From Nocardiopsis sp. YSL2 (GTDB lineage: Bacteria; Actinomycetota; Actinomycetes; Streptosporangiales; Streptosporangiaceae): DNA of 64,000 bases. The first letter of the stretch is position 1; each line of letters begins with the position of its first letter. Position numbers and translations under genes: made by a program. Positions 46,095-55,411 of this stretch are shown in pieces. The stretch spans positions 3,658,001 through 3,722,000 of the forward strand of contig NZ_JAMOAO010000001.1 in assembly GCF_030555055.1 (NCBI RefSeq). The letters run 5' to 3'. Below the pieces are notes generated by a model, which was given only the letters and a program-made list of their open reading frames with translations, was not told the DNA's origin and did not search any database.

Positions 46095-47066
46095 CTACTC
46101 CGCGCGCAGGTCGCGGCGCAGTTCCTTGGGCAGCGAGAAGGTCAGGGTCTCGTCGGCGGTGGTGACCGGGCTGACGGAGCCGTACCCGTGCCCGGCCAGC
46201 TTGTCGAGGAGCTCGCGGACCAGGATGTCCGGCACGGACGCGCCGCTGGTCACGCCGACCGTGGTCACGCCCTCCAACCAGGCGTCCTCCATGAGGGAGG
46301 CGTTGTCGATCAGGTGGGCGGCGTCGGCGCCGGCGTCCAGGGCGACCTCCACCAGGCGGACCGAGTTGGAGGAGTTGTCGGAGCCGACCACGATGACCAG
46401 CTCGCACTCCGGCGCCATCTCCTTCACCGCGTCCTGGCGGTTGGACGTGGCGTAGCAGATGTCGTCGCTGGGCGGGTCGAGCAGGTTCGGGAACTTCTGG
46501 CGCAGGGCGTCGACGGTCTGGGTGGTCTCGTCCACCGAGAGCGTCGTCTGGGAGAGCCACGAGACGTTGTCGGGGTCGCGGACCTCGACCTTGTCCACCT
46601 CGTCGGGGCTCTCGACGATCTGGATGTGCTCGGGGGCCTCACCACTGGTGCCCTCGACCTCCTCGTGGCCGATGTGGCCGATGAGGATGATGTCGCGGTC
46701 CTCTGAGGCGAAGCGCTTGGCTTCCTTGTGCACCTTGGTCACCAGCGGGCAGGTCGCGTCGATCGTCTTGAGCTGGCGCCGTTCGGCCTGCTCGTGCACG
46801 GCGGGGGAGACCCCGTGGGCGGAGAAGACGACGATGGCGCCCTCGGGCACCTCCTCGGTCTCCTCGACGAAGATCGCCCCGCGTTCCTCCAGGGTGCGCA
46901 CCACGTGCGTGTTGTGCACGATCTGCTTGCGCACATAGATCGGCGCGCCGTACTGCTCCAGGGCCTTCTCGACGGTGATGACCGCACGGTCGACACCGGC
47001 GCAGTAGCCCCGGGGGTTGGCGAGTAGCACACGGCGTTGATTCGTCGCAGTCGTCGTCGCAGTCAT
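46095..47066 (-). CDS. ispH: 4-hydroxy-3-methylbut-2-enyl diphosphate reductase
   Basis: 323 residues. Three cysteines for the 4Fe-4S cluster are at C22 ([10 protein letters not shown]), C106 ([13 protein letters not shown]) and C204 ([11 protein letters not shown]); the catalytic TSGAS loop is near 280. IspH makes IPP and DMAPP in the last step of the MEP pathway, feeding the prenyl synthase at 22532. A TAGGAT box lies seven bases before the ATG, so the message is probably leaderless. It is divergent from the acidic protein at 47362. Confidence 0.96.
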   Translation of the reverse strand: MTATTTATNQRRVLLANPRGYCAGVDRAVITVEKALEQYGAPIYVRKQIVHNTHVVRTLEERGAIFVEETEEVPEGAIVVFSAHGVSPAVHEQAERRQLKTIDATCPLVTKVHKEAKRFASEDRDIILIGHIGHEEVEGTSGEAPEHIQIVESPDEVDKVEVRDPDNVSWLSQTTLSVDETTQTVDALRQKFPNLLDPPSDDICYATSNRQDAVKEMAPECELVIVVGSDNSSNSVRLVEVALDAGADAAHLIDNASLMEDAWLEGVTTVGVTSGASVPDILVRELLDKLAGHGYGSVSPVTTADETLTFSLPKELRRDLRAE

Positions 47067-47073
47067 GTGTTAC

Positions 47074-47079
47074 ATCCTA
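47074..47079 (-). promoter_or_regulatory. -10 box for leaderless ispH transcript
   Basis: TAGGAT on the minus strand, seven bases before the ATG. Nearby, GTCACG-GAAG-CGTGAC (47156-47171) is a small perfect hairpin or site in the shared divergent region. Confidence 0.5.
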
Positions 47080-47361
47080 GGTGCGATGAACGGTCCGGTG
47101 TGCGGGTGTGGGGGAGGGCACTGAAGTGGGCATTTCGGGCGTATCTGCGGCAAGGGTCACGGAAGCGTGACAGGAAGTATGCGGTTCCACTTCGACGTGG
47201 CGAAATCGTTCACTTATCCCCTGCTCATGGTGTTCCTCCCTCCTCTATCCTGGTTCACCATCACATCTGTTATAGGCGGTTCGCCCTCAACTCGGCCTTG
47301 CCTGGTTTGCTGGTAGCGCGCCGCTGGCCCAACCGCCGAGATCATCAGGAGCCCCCGTCCT

Positions 47362-48072
47362 ATGTCGAACCCGACGCTCGCCACGAAGCTGAAGACCCTG
47401 GTCCAGGGCATCTTCGGCCGAAAGGAGCCGGTCACCGCCACCGTTTCCGCCCCCAAGGACGAGGACACCGCGTCCACGACCGCGGCGGCCGACACGGCCG
47501 AGTCCCCCGCCCAGACCCCCGACGAGGCCCCCACCGAGTCGACCGTGGCGGAGGACGCCGAGAAGAAGGACGAGGCCACCGGGGCCGCTGAGGCCACTGC
47601 CGAGCCGGCGGTCGAGGAGAAGAAGGCCGAGAAGCCCGAGGCCGAGGACACCTCCGCCGAGAAGCCCTCCGCCGGGAGCGCCGGTGACGGGGCGCCGGCC
47701 GCGAACCCCGAGGCGGTCGAGGCGGCGGAGGTCGTCGAGGCCCCCGAGGAGGCGGCCGAGCCCGCCCCCGCGGTGGACGTCGCGAAGGATGGTGCGGCGA
47801 TCGCCGAGGAGCTCGCCGTGGCCGAGGCCCACACCGAGGTCGCCAGCGACGAGGTGTTCGAGAAGGTGCGCAAGGGCGCCGCCCCGGCGGCCGAGGACCT
47901 GGCCGTGCCCACCTACGACGAGCTCACCCTGCCGTCGATCCGCGCCCGGCTGCGCAAGCTCACCATCGAGCAGGTCCGTGACCTGCGCGCCTACGAGGTG
48001 GCCCACCAGGGCCGCCCCGAGTTCATCAAGATGTACGACAACCGCATCGCGAAGCTGGAGTCGGGCGAGTAG
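47362..48072 (+). CDS. Acidic low-complexity protein with conserved C-terminal domain (ispH neighbour, Rv1109c-like)
   Basis: 236 residues. A basic amphipathic N-terminus (about 1-22) is followed by roughly 140 residues rich in Ala, Glu, Pro and Asp, then a conserved C-terminal block (about 185-236; YDELTLPSIRARLRKL, VRDLRAYEVAHQGRPEFI, NRIAKLESG). The C-terminal block matches the actinobacterial protein encoded between ispH and xseA, sometimes annotated as lipid-droplet associated. The disordered middle may be a spacer. No catalytic motif. Confidence 0.75.
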   Translation: MSNPTLATKLKTLVQGIFGRKEPVTATVSAPKDEDTASTTAAADTAESPAQTPDEAPTESTVAEDAEKKDEATGAAEATAEPAVEEKKAEKPEAEDTSAEKPSAGSAGDGAPAANPEAVEAAEVVEAPEEAAEPAPAVDVAKDGAAIAEELAVAEAHTEVASDEVFEKVRKGAAPAAEDLAVPTYDELTLPSIRARLRKLTIEQVRDLRAYEVAHQGRPEFIKMYDNRIAKLESGE

Positions 48073-48090
48073 TCGCCCCCGGCACGCACA

Positions 48091-48129
48091 CCGAGCCCCC
48101 TCCCGGACGATCTCCGGGAGGGGGCTCGG
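48091..48129 (+). terminator. Terminator hairpin
   Basis: Perfect 17-bp arms (48091-48107, 48113-48129) with a 5-base loop, 19 bases after the stop at 48072. Confidence 0.8.
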
Positions 48130-48293
48130 CCCGTCTGGGCCCTCGAAACTCGCGCGCGGCGCACCCACGCGGTCCGGTGGAGCAAGCGGCCCGCGGCGGC
48201 ACGCCGGAGGGCGCAAGGGGAACCCCGCGGCCGTTCCGGTCGTCTAGCTTGCTGACGGGGCGTACCGCGCGCCCCTCGTGCGAAGGGCTCCAC

Positions 48294-48758
48294 ATGATGA
48301 AGCGACCTCTGGCCGCCGCAGCCGTCCTGGCCGCCGCGTTCTGGGTGACCGGCTGTTCGGTCGACCTGCCCTGGGGCGACGGTTCGGTGTCCGTGGACGA
48401 GGACGGTGTCAGTGTCGGCAACGGCGACGGCGAGGTCTCCGTCGACTCCGACGGCGACCCGGCCGTGAGCGTGGACGGGGACGGCTCGCTCACCATCGCC
48501 AGCGCCGACGGCACCGTGACCGAGGACTGTGAGGGCCGCACGGTCAACGTGACCGCCAACACGGGCGAGGTCGTCCTCAACGGCGCCTGCGAGCGGGTGA
48601 ACGTCCTCGGCAGTGACATGACCGTGCACGTGGGCAGCGCCGACACCATCAACGTGGTGGGCGCCGACAACACCGTCCTCCACGCGACCGGCGACCCCTC
48701 CATCATCGACGTCGGTACGGGCAACGAGATCTCCGCCGGGGGCGACGCGCAGTCCTGA
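48294..48758 (+). CDS. DUF3060-type lipoprotein
   Basis: 154 residues. A lipoprotein signal ends at the lipobox VTGC (Cys about 20). The N-terminal half is a Gly/Asp/Ser/Val-rich repeat ([17 protein letters not shown]), and the C-terminal half (about 75-150; [37 protein letters not shown]) is a parallel beta pattern of DUF3060. Exported and lipid-anchored; function unknown. ATG 48294 has GAAGGG 6 bases upstream; ATG 48297 is possible. Confidence 0.78.
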   Translation: MMKRPLAAAAVLAAAFWVTGCSVDLPWGDGSVSVDEDGVSVGNGDGEVSVDSDGDPAVSVDGDGSLTIASADGTVTEDCEGRTVNVTANTGEVVLNGACERVNVLGSDMTVHVGSADTINVVGADNTVLHATGDPSIIDVGTGNEISAGGDAQS

Positions 48759-48841
48759 GCCCGGCCGGGGCCCACCGCCCGGACGGGTGCGGCCCCGGGC
48801 GTGGCGGGGCGCGGGTGAGCGGCGCTGTCGTACCGCTGGCC

Positions 48842-48847
48842 TAGGCT
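48842..48847 (+). promoter_or_regulatory. -10 box for leaderless xseA transcript
   Basis: TAGGCT eight bases before the ATG at 48856; no ribosome binding site is seen, in keeping with a leaderless start. Confidence 0.4.
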
Positions 48848-48855
48848 CGGGTGTC

Positions 48856-50175
48856 ATGGGCATGGAGAGTTCCGCCGAGGCGCCGCAACCGGTCAGAGTC
48901 GTCCTCAACGCCGTCGGCCAGTGGATCGGCCGCCTCGGCCGGATCTGGGTCGAGGGCCAGATCGCCGAGCTCAACCGGCGCGGCCGGATGGCCTACATCA
49001 CGCTGCGCGACCCCGTCGCCAACGTGTCCGTGCGGGTGGTCTGCCAGACCACCGTGCTGGACGCGCAGAGCCCGCCGCCCGAGGCCGGCGCCCGCGTGGT
49101 CGTGCACGCCAAACCCGACTTCTACGAAGTGCGCGGCACGTTCTCGCTGCGGGCCCTGGAGATCCGCCACGTGGGCCTGGGCGAACTCCTGGCCCGCCTG
49201 GAGCAGCTGCGCCGGACCCTGTCCGCCGAGGGCCTGTTCGAGGCCGCGCGCAAGCGTCCGCTGCCCTTCCTGCCCTCCACGGTCGGTCTGGTCTGCGGCC
49301 GCGACTCCGCCGCCGAGCGCGACGTCCTGGAGAACGGGCGGCGCCGCTGGCCCGCCGTGCGGTTCGAGGTGCGCCCCGTCGCCGTGCAGGGCGACCGCGC
49401 CGTGCGCGAGGTGATGGAGGCGCTCAAGGACCTCGACGCCCGCCCGGAGGTGGACGTCATCATCGTCGCGCGCGGCGGCGGCTCCCTGGAGGACCTCCTG
49501 CCCTTCTCCGACGAGGCACTGGTCAGGGCCGTCGCGGAGGCGGGCACGCCCGTGGTGAGCGCCATCGGCCACGAACAGGACGCGCCGCTGCTGGACTACG
49601 TCGCCGACGTGCGGGCCTCCACCCCCACGGACGCGGCCAAGAAGACCATCCCCGACGTCGGCGAGCAGATGGAACTGGTCCGCCAGCTCCGCGACCGGGC
49701 ACGCCGCGTGCTCCAGGGCGCCGTGGACCGCGAGCTGTCCTGGCTGCAGGGCGTGCGCTCGCGCCCGGCGCTGGCCGACCCCGTCCGGGAGATCGACCGG
49801 CTCACCGAGCAGGTCGTGGACCTGCGCGACCGGGCACGCCGCAGCCTGACCGTGGCGCTCGACCGCTCGGCCGACGGCCTCGCCCACACCCGGGCCCGCC
49901 TGCACGCGCTGTCCCCGGCCACCACGCTGGCCCGCGGCTACGCCATCGTGCAGCGCGAGGACGGGTCGGTGGTGCGCTCGGCCGCCGAACCCGACGTGGG
50001 GGAGGAGCTGCGGATCCGCTTCACCGGCGACAGCCTGACCGCGACCGTGGCGGACGTGCACCTCGCCGACACCCCCGCCGGGGACGGTGCCGATGTCGGT
50101 GCGGACGCCCGCACCGGCGGTGACACCGACGCGGACGCCAGCGACGACGCCACCACCGACGACACCGAGCGGTAG
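48856..50175 (+). CDS. xseA: Exodeoxyribonuclease VII large subunit
   Basis: 439 residues. N-terminal OB fold (about 20-110; [23 protein letters not shown]) and the catalytic exonuclease VII domain (about 120-400) with [25 protein letters not shown] and the C-terminal [11 protein letters not shown]. With XseB it degrades single-stranded DNA in repair. The last ~45 residues are an Asp/Ala/Thr-rich tail not needed for the fold. xseB follows after 68 bases. Confidence 0.95.
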   Translation: MGMESSAEAPQPVRVVLNAVGQWIGRLGRIWVEGQIAELNRRGRMAYITLRDPVANVSVRVVCQTTVLDAQSPPPEAGARVVVHAKPDFYEVRGTFSLRALEIRHVGLGELLARLEQLRRTLSAEGLFEAARKRPLPFLPSTVGLVCGRDSAAERDVLENGRRRWPAVRFEVRPVAVQGDRAVREVMEALKDLDARPEVDVIIVARGGGSLEDLLPFSDEALVRAVAEAGTPVVSAIGHEQDAPLLDYVADVRASTPTDAAKKTIPDVGEQMELVRQLRDRARRVLQGAVDRELSWLQGVRSRPALADPVREIDRLTEQVVDLRDRARRSLTVALDRSADGLAHTRARLHALSPATTLARGYAIVQREDGSVVRSAAEPDVGEELRIRFTGDSLTATVADVHLADTPAGDGADVGADARTGGDTDADASDDATTDDTER

Positions 50176-50243
50176 TCCCCGGGCGCAGCCACCGGACCAC
50201 CGCCACCACCCGGGACATCCACCCACCGACGGACGGAGCAGAC

Positions 50244-50489
50244 ATGGCCGACAAGGGCGCAGCCGAGCCGAAGCAGAGCTATGAGGAGTGCAGGGAGGAG
50301 CTGACCGACGTCGTCCGCCGGTTGGAGTCCGGCGGCCTCAGCCTCAAGGACTCCCTCGCCCTGTGGGAGCGGGGCGAGGAGCTGGCCAAGACGTGTGAAC
50401 AGTGGTTGGAGGGGGCCCGCGCCACGATGGCCGCGGCCATGGACGAGCGCCGTGGTGAGACCTCCGAGGACGAGGAGACGCCCTTCTGA
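50244..50489 (+). CDS. xseB: Exodeoxyribonuclease VII small subunit
   Basis: 81 residues: SYEECREELTDVVRRLESGG and LSLKDSLALWERGEELAKTCEQ are the family's helical core. Several copies bind one XseA. Start ATG with GGAGCAG upstream. The C-terminus is acidic (EDEETPF). Confidence 0.95.
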   Translation: MADKGAAEPKQSYEECREELTDVVRRLESGGLSLKDSLALWERGEELAKTCEQWLEGARATMAAAMDERRGETSEDEETPF

Positions 50490-50576
50490 GGCCGGGGCCT
50501 GCGAACGGCCCGAGGCAGGGGAGCGGCGGCGAGCGCGTCAGGGCGGCCCGGAAACGGGGCCGGTGGCGCTCGCCCG

Positions 50577-51176
50577 CTACCTGCGGCCGTTGAGCTCGTC
50601 GCCCAGGGCGCGGATGTTGCCGGGCAGGCCGCGGAACACGCTGATCACCAGGACCAGCGCGGTCCCGAGGAACAGCCACGGAGCGACCTCGGCGAGGCGG
50701 GACGCCAGCCCCAGCAGCAGCACGCGCGCGAACCCCTCGTTGCCGAGGGCGAGCACGGCCTCGGCGGCGACCACGGAGGCGAAGAAGGCGATCGGCGGGC
50801 TCACGGACAGTGACAGCAGGTCGGTCGGGCGGACCAGCGCCGCGGTCAGCAGGCAGGCCAGGGTGAAGGCCACGCCCGGCGGGGCCGAGGTCCCCGTCCA
50901 GTGCGCGACCAGGGTCCCCGTGAAGCTGCTGATGATGATGAGCAGGATGCCGCCGCGACCGGTCAACCGGGGCGGGCGCCACGGGGTCGGGGCCGGGCGC
51001 GGCCTCTGCGCACCCTGAGGCGCCTGCGAGCGCGCGTCGGCGCGCGTGGGTTGTCCTGCGGCTGGTCCGCTGCGGCCGCGGTCCTGCGTTCGCACGAAGT
51101 ACGGGGCGGGTCCGGGTGCCGGACCGTCCGTCTTGCGCTGAGGCACGACCGTACGCCTCCCAAGTTTGTTACTCAC
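50577..51176 (-). CDS. DUF6542-like membrane protein
   Basis: 199 residues. Residues 1-70 are basic and Pro-rich; about 73-180 contain four hydrophobic helices (GILLIIISSFTGTLVAHW, VAFTLACLLTAALV, SPPIAFFASVVAAEAVLA, PWLFLGTALVLVISVF) with RPTDLLSLSVSPP between them, the DUF6542 pattern. Unknown function. GTG 51176 lacks a clear site; CATACT eight bases upstream suggests a leaderless start. Convergent with xseB. Confidence 0.7.
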   Translation of the reverse strand: MSNKLGRRTVVPQRKTDGPAPGPAPYFVRTQDRGRSGPAAGQPTRADARSQAPQGAQRPRPAPTPWRPPRLTGRGGILLIIISSFTGTLVAHWTGTSAPPGVAFTLACLLTAALVRPTDLLSLSVSPPIAFFASVVAAEAVLALGNEGFARVLLLGLASRLAEVAPWLFLGTALVLVISVFRGLPGNIRALGDELNGRR

Positions 51177-51360
51177 GGTGTTTAGTATGTCACTTCTCGT
51201 GAAGATCCCCCGTCTTTTGCGGGGATCGTGTCGTCATTTCGGCTACTTGACCCCTTCCGCGCCGAACACTCCTTCCTCACCCTTGGACACCGGGATGGGG
51301 CGCCGGGGTTCTGGTGGAAATCGGGCAGTCCGCCCATGCGGACCCGGCACCGGTCGTCCG

Positions 51361-52665
51361 TCACCGTCCGTGAGCGTCTTCGGATTCGGGGTTTTGGGTC
51401 GAACCATTGGGCCTGTTTTCCACGCGCCGAAAGTCGTCGACCGGCGTCGCATCCATCTCGGCCAGCTCGGGGGCGGCGGCTGTACGGGGCCGTTCCTCCA
51501 CCCCGCCGGGCCGGTCCAGTTCGCCGTCCACCAGACCGATCTCGTGGAACCTCCGTGCCGTCACCAGTACCCGGTTCTCCAGTGATCCCACCGTCTGGTT
51601 GTAGGCGCTCACCGTGCGCGTCAGAGCCCGCCCGAGGCCCTCCACGTGCCCGCCCAGGGTCGACAGCCGGGCGTGCAGCTGCTTGCCCAGGTCGAACACC
51701 GCCCGGGCGTTCTCGCTCAGGGCCTCCTGCTGCCATGCGTACTGCGCCGTGCGCAACAGGGAGATCAGCGTCGTGGGGGTCGCGATGTGCACCCTCCGGG
51801 CCATCGCGTGCTCCAGCAGCCCCTGGTCGTACTCCAGGGCGGGGGCGAGGAAGGCTTCGCCGGGGATGAACAGCACCACGAACTCCGGCGCCGGGGTGAA
51901 CGCGGACCAGTACGACTTGCCCGCCAGCTGGTCGACGTGCGTGCGGAGCTGCCGTGCGTGCGCGCGCAGCCGCTCCTCCGCGGCGTCCTCCGCCCGCGCC
52001 TCCACCGCGTCCAGGTAGGCGGCCAGGGGAACCTTGGAGTCCACCACGATGTTCTTGCCGCCCGCCAGGCGCACCACCATGTCGGGGCGCTGGGAGCCGT
52101 CCCGGGTCGCGGCCTGCTCCTCGAAGTCGCACTGCGCGCTCATCCCCGCCAGCTCCGCCACCCGGCGCAGCTGGAGTTCGCCCCACCGGCCGCGGGCCTC
52201 GGGGCGCCGCAGGGCGGTGACCAGGGACTGCGTCTGGTCCCGGAGCCGCTCGGAGCCCTCCCGTACGGTCTCGACCTGCTTGGCCAGCTCCGCGTGGGCC
52301 GCCGCCCGTCCCGCGTCGACCTCGCGCAGCTGCGTCTCCACCCGGTTGAGCGTCGCGGTCAGGGGCTCCACCATGCGCTCCACCGCGCGGCGGCGCTCCT
52401 CGAGGTCGCCGTCGGCGGCGGCGCTGACCGCGCGCAGCCGCCCTTCGGCCAGTTCGAGGAAGCGCTGGTTGGTCTGGTCCAGGGCCTGGGCCGAGAGCGC
52501 GCGGAACCGGTCGGCGAGCTGCTCCTCGACGTAGGCCGCCCGCTCCTCGGCGGCCCGGGCGTCGGCGCGTGCCTCGGCGTCGCGCCCGCGCGCGAGCATC
52601 CATCCCACGGCCGCGCCGATGGCCAGTCCGATCAGGAGCATGAGTACGAGTGCGAGGCCGTCCAT
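51361..52665 (-). CDS. rmuC: RmuC-family DNA recombination protein
   Basis: 434 residues. One N-terminal helix (about 4-25), a long coiled coil (about 30-150) and the RmuC nuclease-like domain (about 155-375; GRWGELQLRRVAELAGM, VDSKVPLAAYLDA, EFVVLFIPGEAF, TPTTLISLLRTAQYAW). Members limit inversions and recombination in E. coli; the fold relates to PD-(D/E)xK nucleases. The acidic C-terminal tail is not conserved. RmuC genes often lie near xse and ychF in actinobacteria, as here. Confidence 0.92.
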   Translation of the reverse strand: MDGLALVLMLLIGLAIGAAVGWMLARGRDAEARADARAAEERAAYVEEQLADRFRALSAQALDQTNQRFLELAEGRLRAVSAAADGDLEERRRAVERMVEPLTATLNRVETQLREVDAGRAAAHAELAKQVETVREGSERLRDQTQSLVTALRRPEARGRWGELQLRRVAELAGMSAQCDFEEQAATRDGSQRPDMVVRLAGGKNIVVDSKVPLAAYLDAVEARAEDAAEERLRAHARQLRTHVDQLAGKSYWSAFTPAPEFVVLFIPGEAFLAPALEYDQGLLEHAMARRVHIATPTTLISLLRTAQYAWQQEALSENARAVFDLGKQLHARLSTLGGHVEGLGRALTRTVSAYNQTVGSLENRVLVTARRFHEIGLVDGELDRPGGVEERPRTAAAPELAEMDATPVDDFRRVENRPNGSTQNPESEDAHGR

Positions 52666-52772
52666 GGCGCTCCATGGTGTCAGTACGCGGCTCCCGAGGG
52701 CCTCTCGCCACGCAGGGTGGGGAGAAGCCCCATCAAAACGGACACCGGGTGCGACGTGCTTCCCACGCGTTG

Positions 52773-52786
52773 GTTATTCGTTTAAG
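52773..52786 (-). promoter_or_regulatory. LacI-type operator before the GH3 gene
   Basis: On the minus strand CTTAAACGAATAAC, matching two sites before the MFS gene with the shared form STTAAWCGRWTAAC. It lies 78 bases upstream of the GH3 ATG. Confidence 0.7.
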
Positions 52787-52863
52787 CTTCGAATCGGCCG
52801 AGTGGTCGGTAGGGAGACCCGCGCCACGCCATCCAGCCGCATGCTGCCGACGAACGGAGAGAC

Positions 52864-55314
52864 ATGACCGCACCGACCGACGCCGAACGCGCCCGGCGCG
52901 CCGACGAGGCCCTGGCCGCACTGGACCTGGAGGGCAAGGTCCGCCTGCTCTCCGGTGACTCCATGTGGTCCATCGCCGCCAACCCCGCCATCGGACTAGG
53001 CCGCCTGGTCATGTCGGACGGCCCCGTGGGCGTGCGCGGCGAGCGCTGGACCCCCGACGACCCCTCCGTCCAGCTGCCGAGCCCCACGGCGATCGCCGCC
53101 ACCTGGGACCGCGGCCTGGTGCGCGAGGCCGGCCGCCTGCTGGCCCAGGAGGCGCGCCGCAAGGGCGTCCACGTACTGCTGGCCCCGGCGGTCAACATGC
53201 ACCGCTCACCGCTGGGCGGGCGCCACTTCGAGACCTTCTCCGAGGACCCCTACCTCACCGGCGAGATCGGCACCGCCTACGTCCTCGGCGTCCAGGACGG
53301 CGGCGTGGGCACCACCGTCAAGCACTTCGTCGCCAACGACTCCGAGACCGACCGGTTCACGGTGGACGTACGGGCCGACGAGCGCACCCTGCGGGAGATC
53401 TACCTCGCGCCCTTCGAGAGCATCGTCCGCGGGGCCCGGCCCTGGGGCGTGATGGCCGCCTACAACAAGGTCAACGGCACCACGATGACCGAGCACACCG
53501 AGCTGAACGCCGTGCTGCGCGACGAGTGGGGCTTCGACGGATTCATCGTCTCCGACTGGACCGCGGCCCGCGACACCGTCCGCGACTGCCTGGCCGGCCT
53601 CGACGTGGCCATGCCCGGCCCCAACACGGTCTACGGCCAGCACCTCCTCGACGCGGTCCGCGACGGCCGGGTCCCGGAGAAGGCCGTGGACGCCCTCGCG
53701 CGGCGCGTCCTGCTCCTGGCCGCCCGCGTGGGACTGCTGGAGGGCGCCGACCCCGTGGTCGCCCCGGCGGACCGGCCCTCCGGGCTGGACGGCCGGGCCG
53801 TCGCCCGCGAGGTCGCCACCCGCTCCTTCGTCCTGCTGCGCAACGAGGCCGCACTGCCGGTGGACCCGCACGGGGTGGACCGCGTCGCGCTGATCGGCCT
53901 GGCGGCCGCCGAGGCGCGCACCAGCGGCGGCGGCAGCGCGAGCGTCTTCGCCGAGCGCACGGTGTCCCCACTGGAAGGTCTGCGCGCGGCCCTGCCGGGG
54001 AGCGTCGAACTCACCTACGCCGTGGGCACCGACCCCCGGGCGAGCCTGCCCCCGGTGGAGGTCCCGATGACGGCCACCTTCTACGCGGCCGACGGCCGGA
54101 CGCTCGCCTCCGAGCCCCTGCCCGACGGCACCGCCCGCTGGATCGGCGAGCTCCCGGACGGCGTCACCAACGCCGAACTGGACCGGATCGAGGTCGGCGG
54201 GGACTTCACCCCGTCCGGCTCCGGCGAGCACGTGTTCGGCGTCACCGGTGCCGGACGGTACCGCCTCACGGTGGGCGGGCGGGTGCTGTTCGACGGCGAT
54301 CTGGACTTCGAGGGCGACGACCCCGCCGCCGCCATGTTCGACCCGCCGGCCACCACGGCCGTCGTCCCGCTCACCGAGGGCGAGAAGGTCAGCGTGCGGG
54401 TGACCAAGACCCATCAGGACCTGGGGATGGGCGACTTCGCGTTCATCGGCTTCACCCTGACCCACCGCGCGCCGATGGCCGCGGACGACGAGCTCATCGA
54501 GGAGGCGGTGGCCGCCGCCCGCGACGCCGACGTCGCCGTCGTCGTGGTCGCCACCACGGCCGACGTGGAGTCGGAGGGCTTCGACCGGTCCACGCTCACC
54601 CTGCCCGGACGCCAGGACGAACTGGTCGCGCGGGTCGCCGAGGTGAACGAGCGCACGGTGGTGGTGGTCAACACCGGTGCTCCGGTGACGATGCCCTGGC
54701 GGGAGGACGTCGAGGCCATCCTGCTGACCTGGTTCGGCGGACAGGAGCTCGGCGGCGCCCTCGCCGACGTCCTGCTCGGCCGCCGCGACCCCTCCGGCCG
54801 CCTGCCCACCACGTGGCCCGGCCGCGAGGAGGACGTGCCGGTCCTGGGCGTGGTGCCCGATCAGGGTGCGCTGGACTACGCGGAGGGCGTCTTCGTGGGC
54901 TACCGGGCCTGGGAGCGGGCGGACGCCGAGCCCGCCTTCTGGTTCGGGCACGGGTTGTCCTACACGACCTGGCGCTACGACGCCGTCGACGTCGACCTCA
55001 CGGACGGGGAGGACCTGGCGGTGATCCGGGTCCGGGTGACCAACACCGGAGAGCGCGAGGGCGACGAGGTCGTGCAGGTCTACCTGGCCCCGCGGGAACC
55101 GGGCGACCGGCCCGCGCGCGTCCTGGCCGGATTCGCCGGCGTGCACGCGGACGCGGGCGCCTCCGCCGAAGCCGTGGTGACCGTGCCCCGCTCGGCCGTG
55201 CGCCGGTGGGCGGAGGACGCCGACGAGTGGGAGTCCGTCCCGGGCGGCTACGACGTCCTGGTCGGGCGCTCCTACGCCGACACCCGGCTGACCGCCCGCG
55301 TCGAGCTCGCGTAG
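52864..55314 (+). CDS. Glycoside hydrolase family 3 beta-glycosidase with PA14 domain
   Basis: 816 residues. GH3 N-terminal barrel (about 15-290) with KHFVAND and the nucleophile region FIVSDW (D231); GH3 C-terminal sandwich; PA14 domain inserted at about 400-530 (MTATFYAADG, GRYRLTVGGRVLFDG); fibronectin-III-like C-terminus from about 710. No signal peptide, so it acts inside the cell on imported oligosaccharides, removing terminal beta-linked glucose or xylose. The acid/base residue is not obvious by eye. Controlled with the MFS gene through shared LacI sites. Confidence 0.92.
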   Translation: MTAPTDAERARRADEALAALDLEGKVRLLSGDSMWSIAANPAIGLGRLVMSDGPVGVRGERWTPDDPSVQLPSPTAIAATWDRGLVREAGRLLAQEARRKGVHVLLAPAVNMHRSPLGGRHFETFSEDPYLTGEIGTAYVLGVQDGGVGTTVKHFVANDSETDRFTVDVRADERTLREIYLAPFESIVRGARPWGVMAAYNKVNGTTMTEHTELNAVLRDEWGFDGFIVSDWTAARDTVRDCLAGLDVAMPGPNTVYGQHLLDAVRDGRVPEKAVDALARRVLLLAARVGLLEGADPVVAPADRPSGLDGRAVAREVATRSFVLLRNEAALPVDPHGVDRVALIGLAAAEARTSGGGSASVFAERTVSPLEGLRAALPGSVELTYAVGTDPRASLPPVEVPMTATFYAADGRTLASEPLPDGTARWIGELPDGVTNAELDRIEVGGDFTPSGSGEHVFGVTGAGRYRLTVGGRVLFDGDLDFEGDDPAAAMFDPPATTAVVPLTEGEKVSVRVTKTHQDLGMGDFAFIGFTLTHRAPMAADDELIEEAVAAARDADVAVVVVATTADVESEGFDRSTLTLPGRQDELVARVAEVNERTVVVVNTGAPVTMPWREDVEAILLTWFGGQELGGALADVLLGRRDPSGRLPTTWPGREEDVPVLGVVPDQGALDYAEGVFVGYRAWERADAEPAFWFGHGLSYTTWRYDAVDVDLTDGEDLAVIRVRVTNTGEREGDEVVQVYLAPREPGDRPARVLAGFAGVHADAGASAEAVVTVPRSAVRRWAEDADEWESVPGGYDVLVGRSYADTRLTARVELA

Positions 55315-55342
55315 GCGCGTACCCCCACGGGCGGAGCCGCAC

Positions 55343-55380
55343 CCCCGCGGGCGCAGCGGGACACCGCTCCGCCCGCGGGG
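55343..55380. terminator. Bidirectional terminator hairpin
   Basis: 11-bp outer arms (55343-55353, 55370-55380) and 5-bp inner arms with one mismatch between them, loop GACA, between the convergent GH3 and LacI genes. Confidence 0.7.
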
Positions 55381-55411
55381 AGCCTGGCGTGCGGCGAGGC
55401 GGACGGCCCCG

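Noticed and set aside
47156..47171. Operator GTCACG-GAAG-CGTGAC between ispH and its divergent neighbour
   Set aside because: A short 6-bp dyad is expected by chance at this GC content and has no link to a known regulator; mentioned only within the ispH promoter note.
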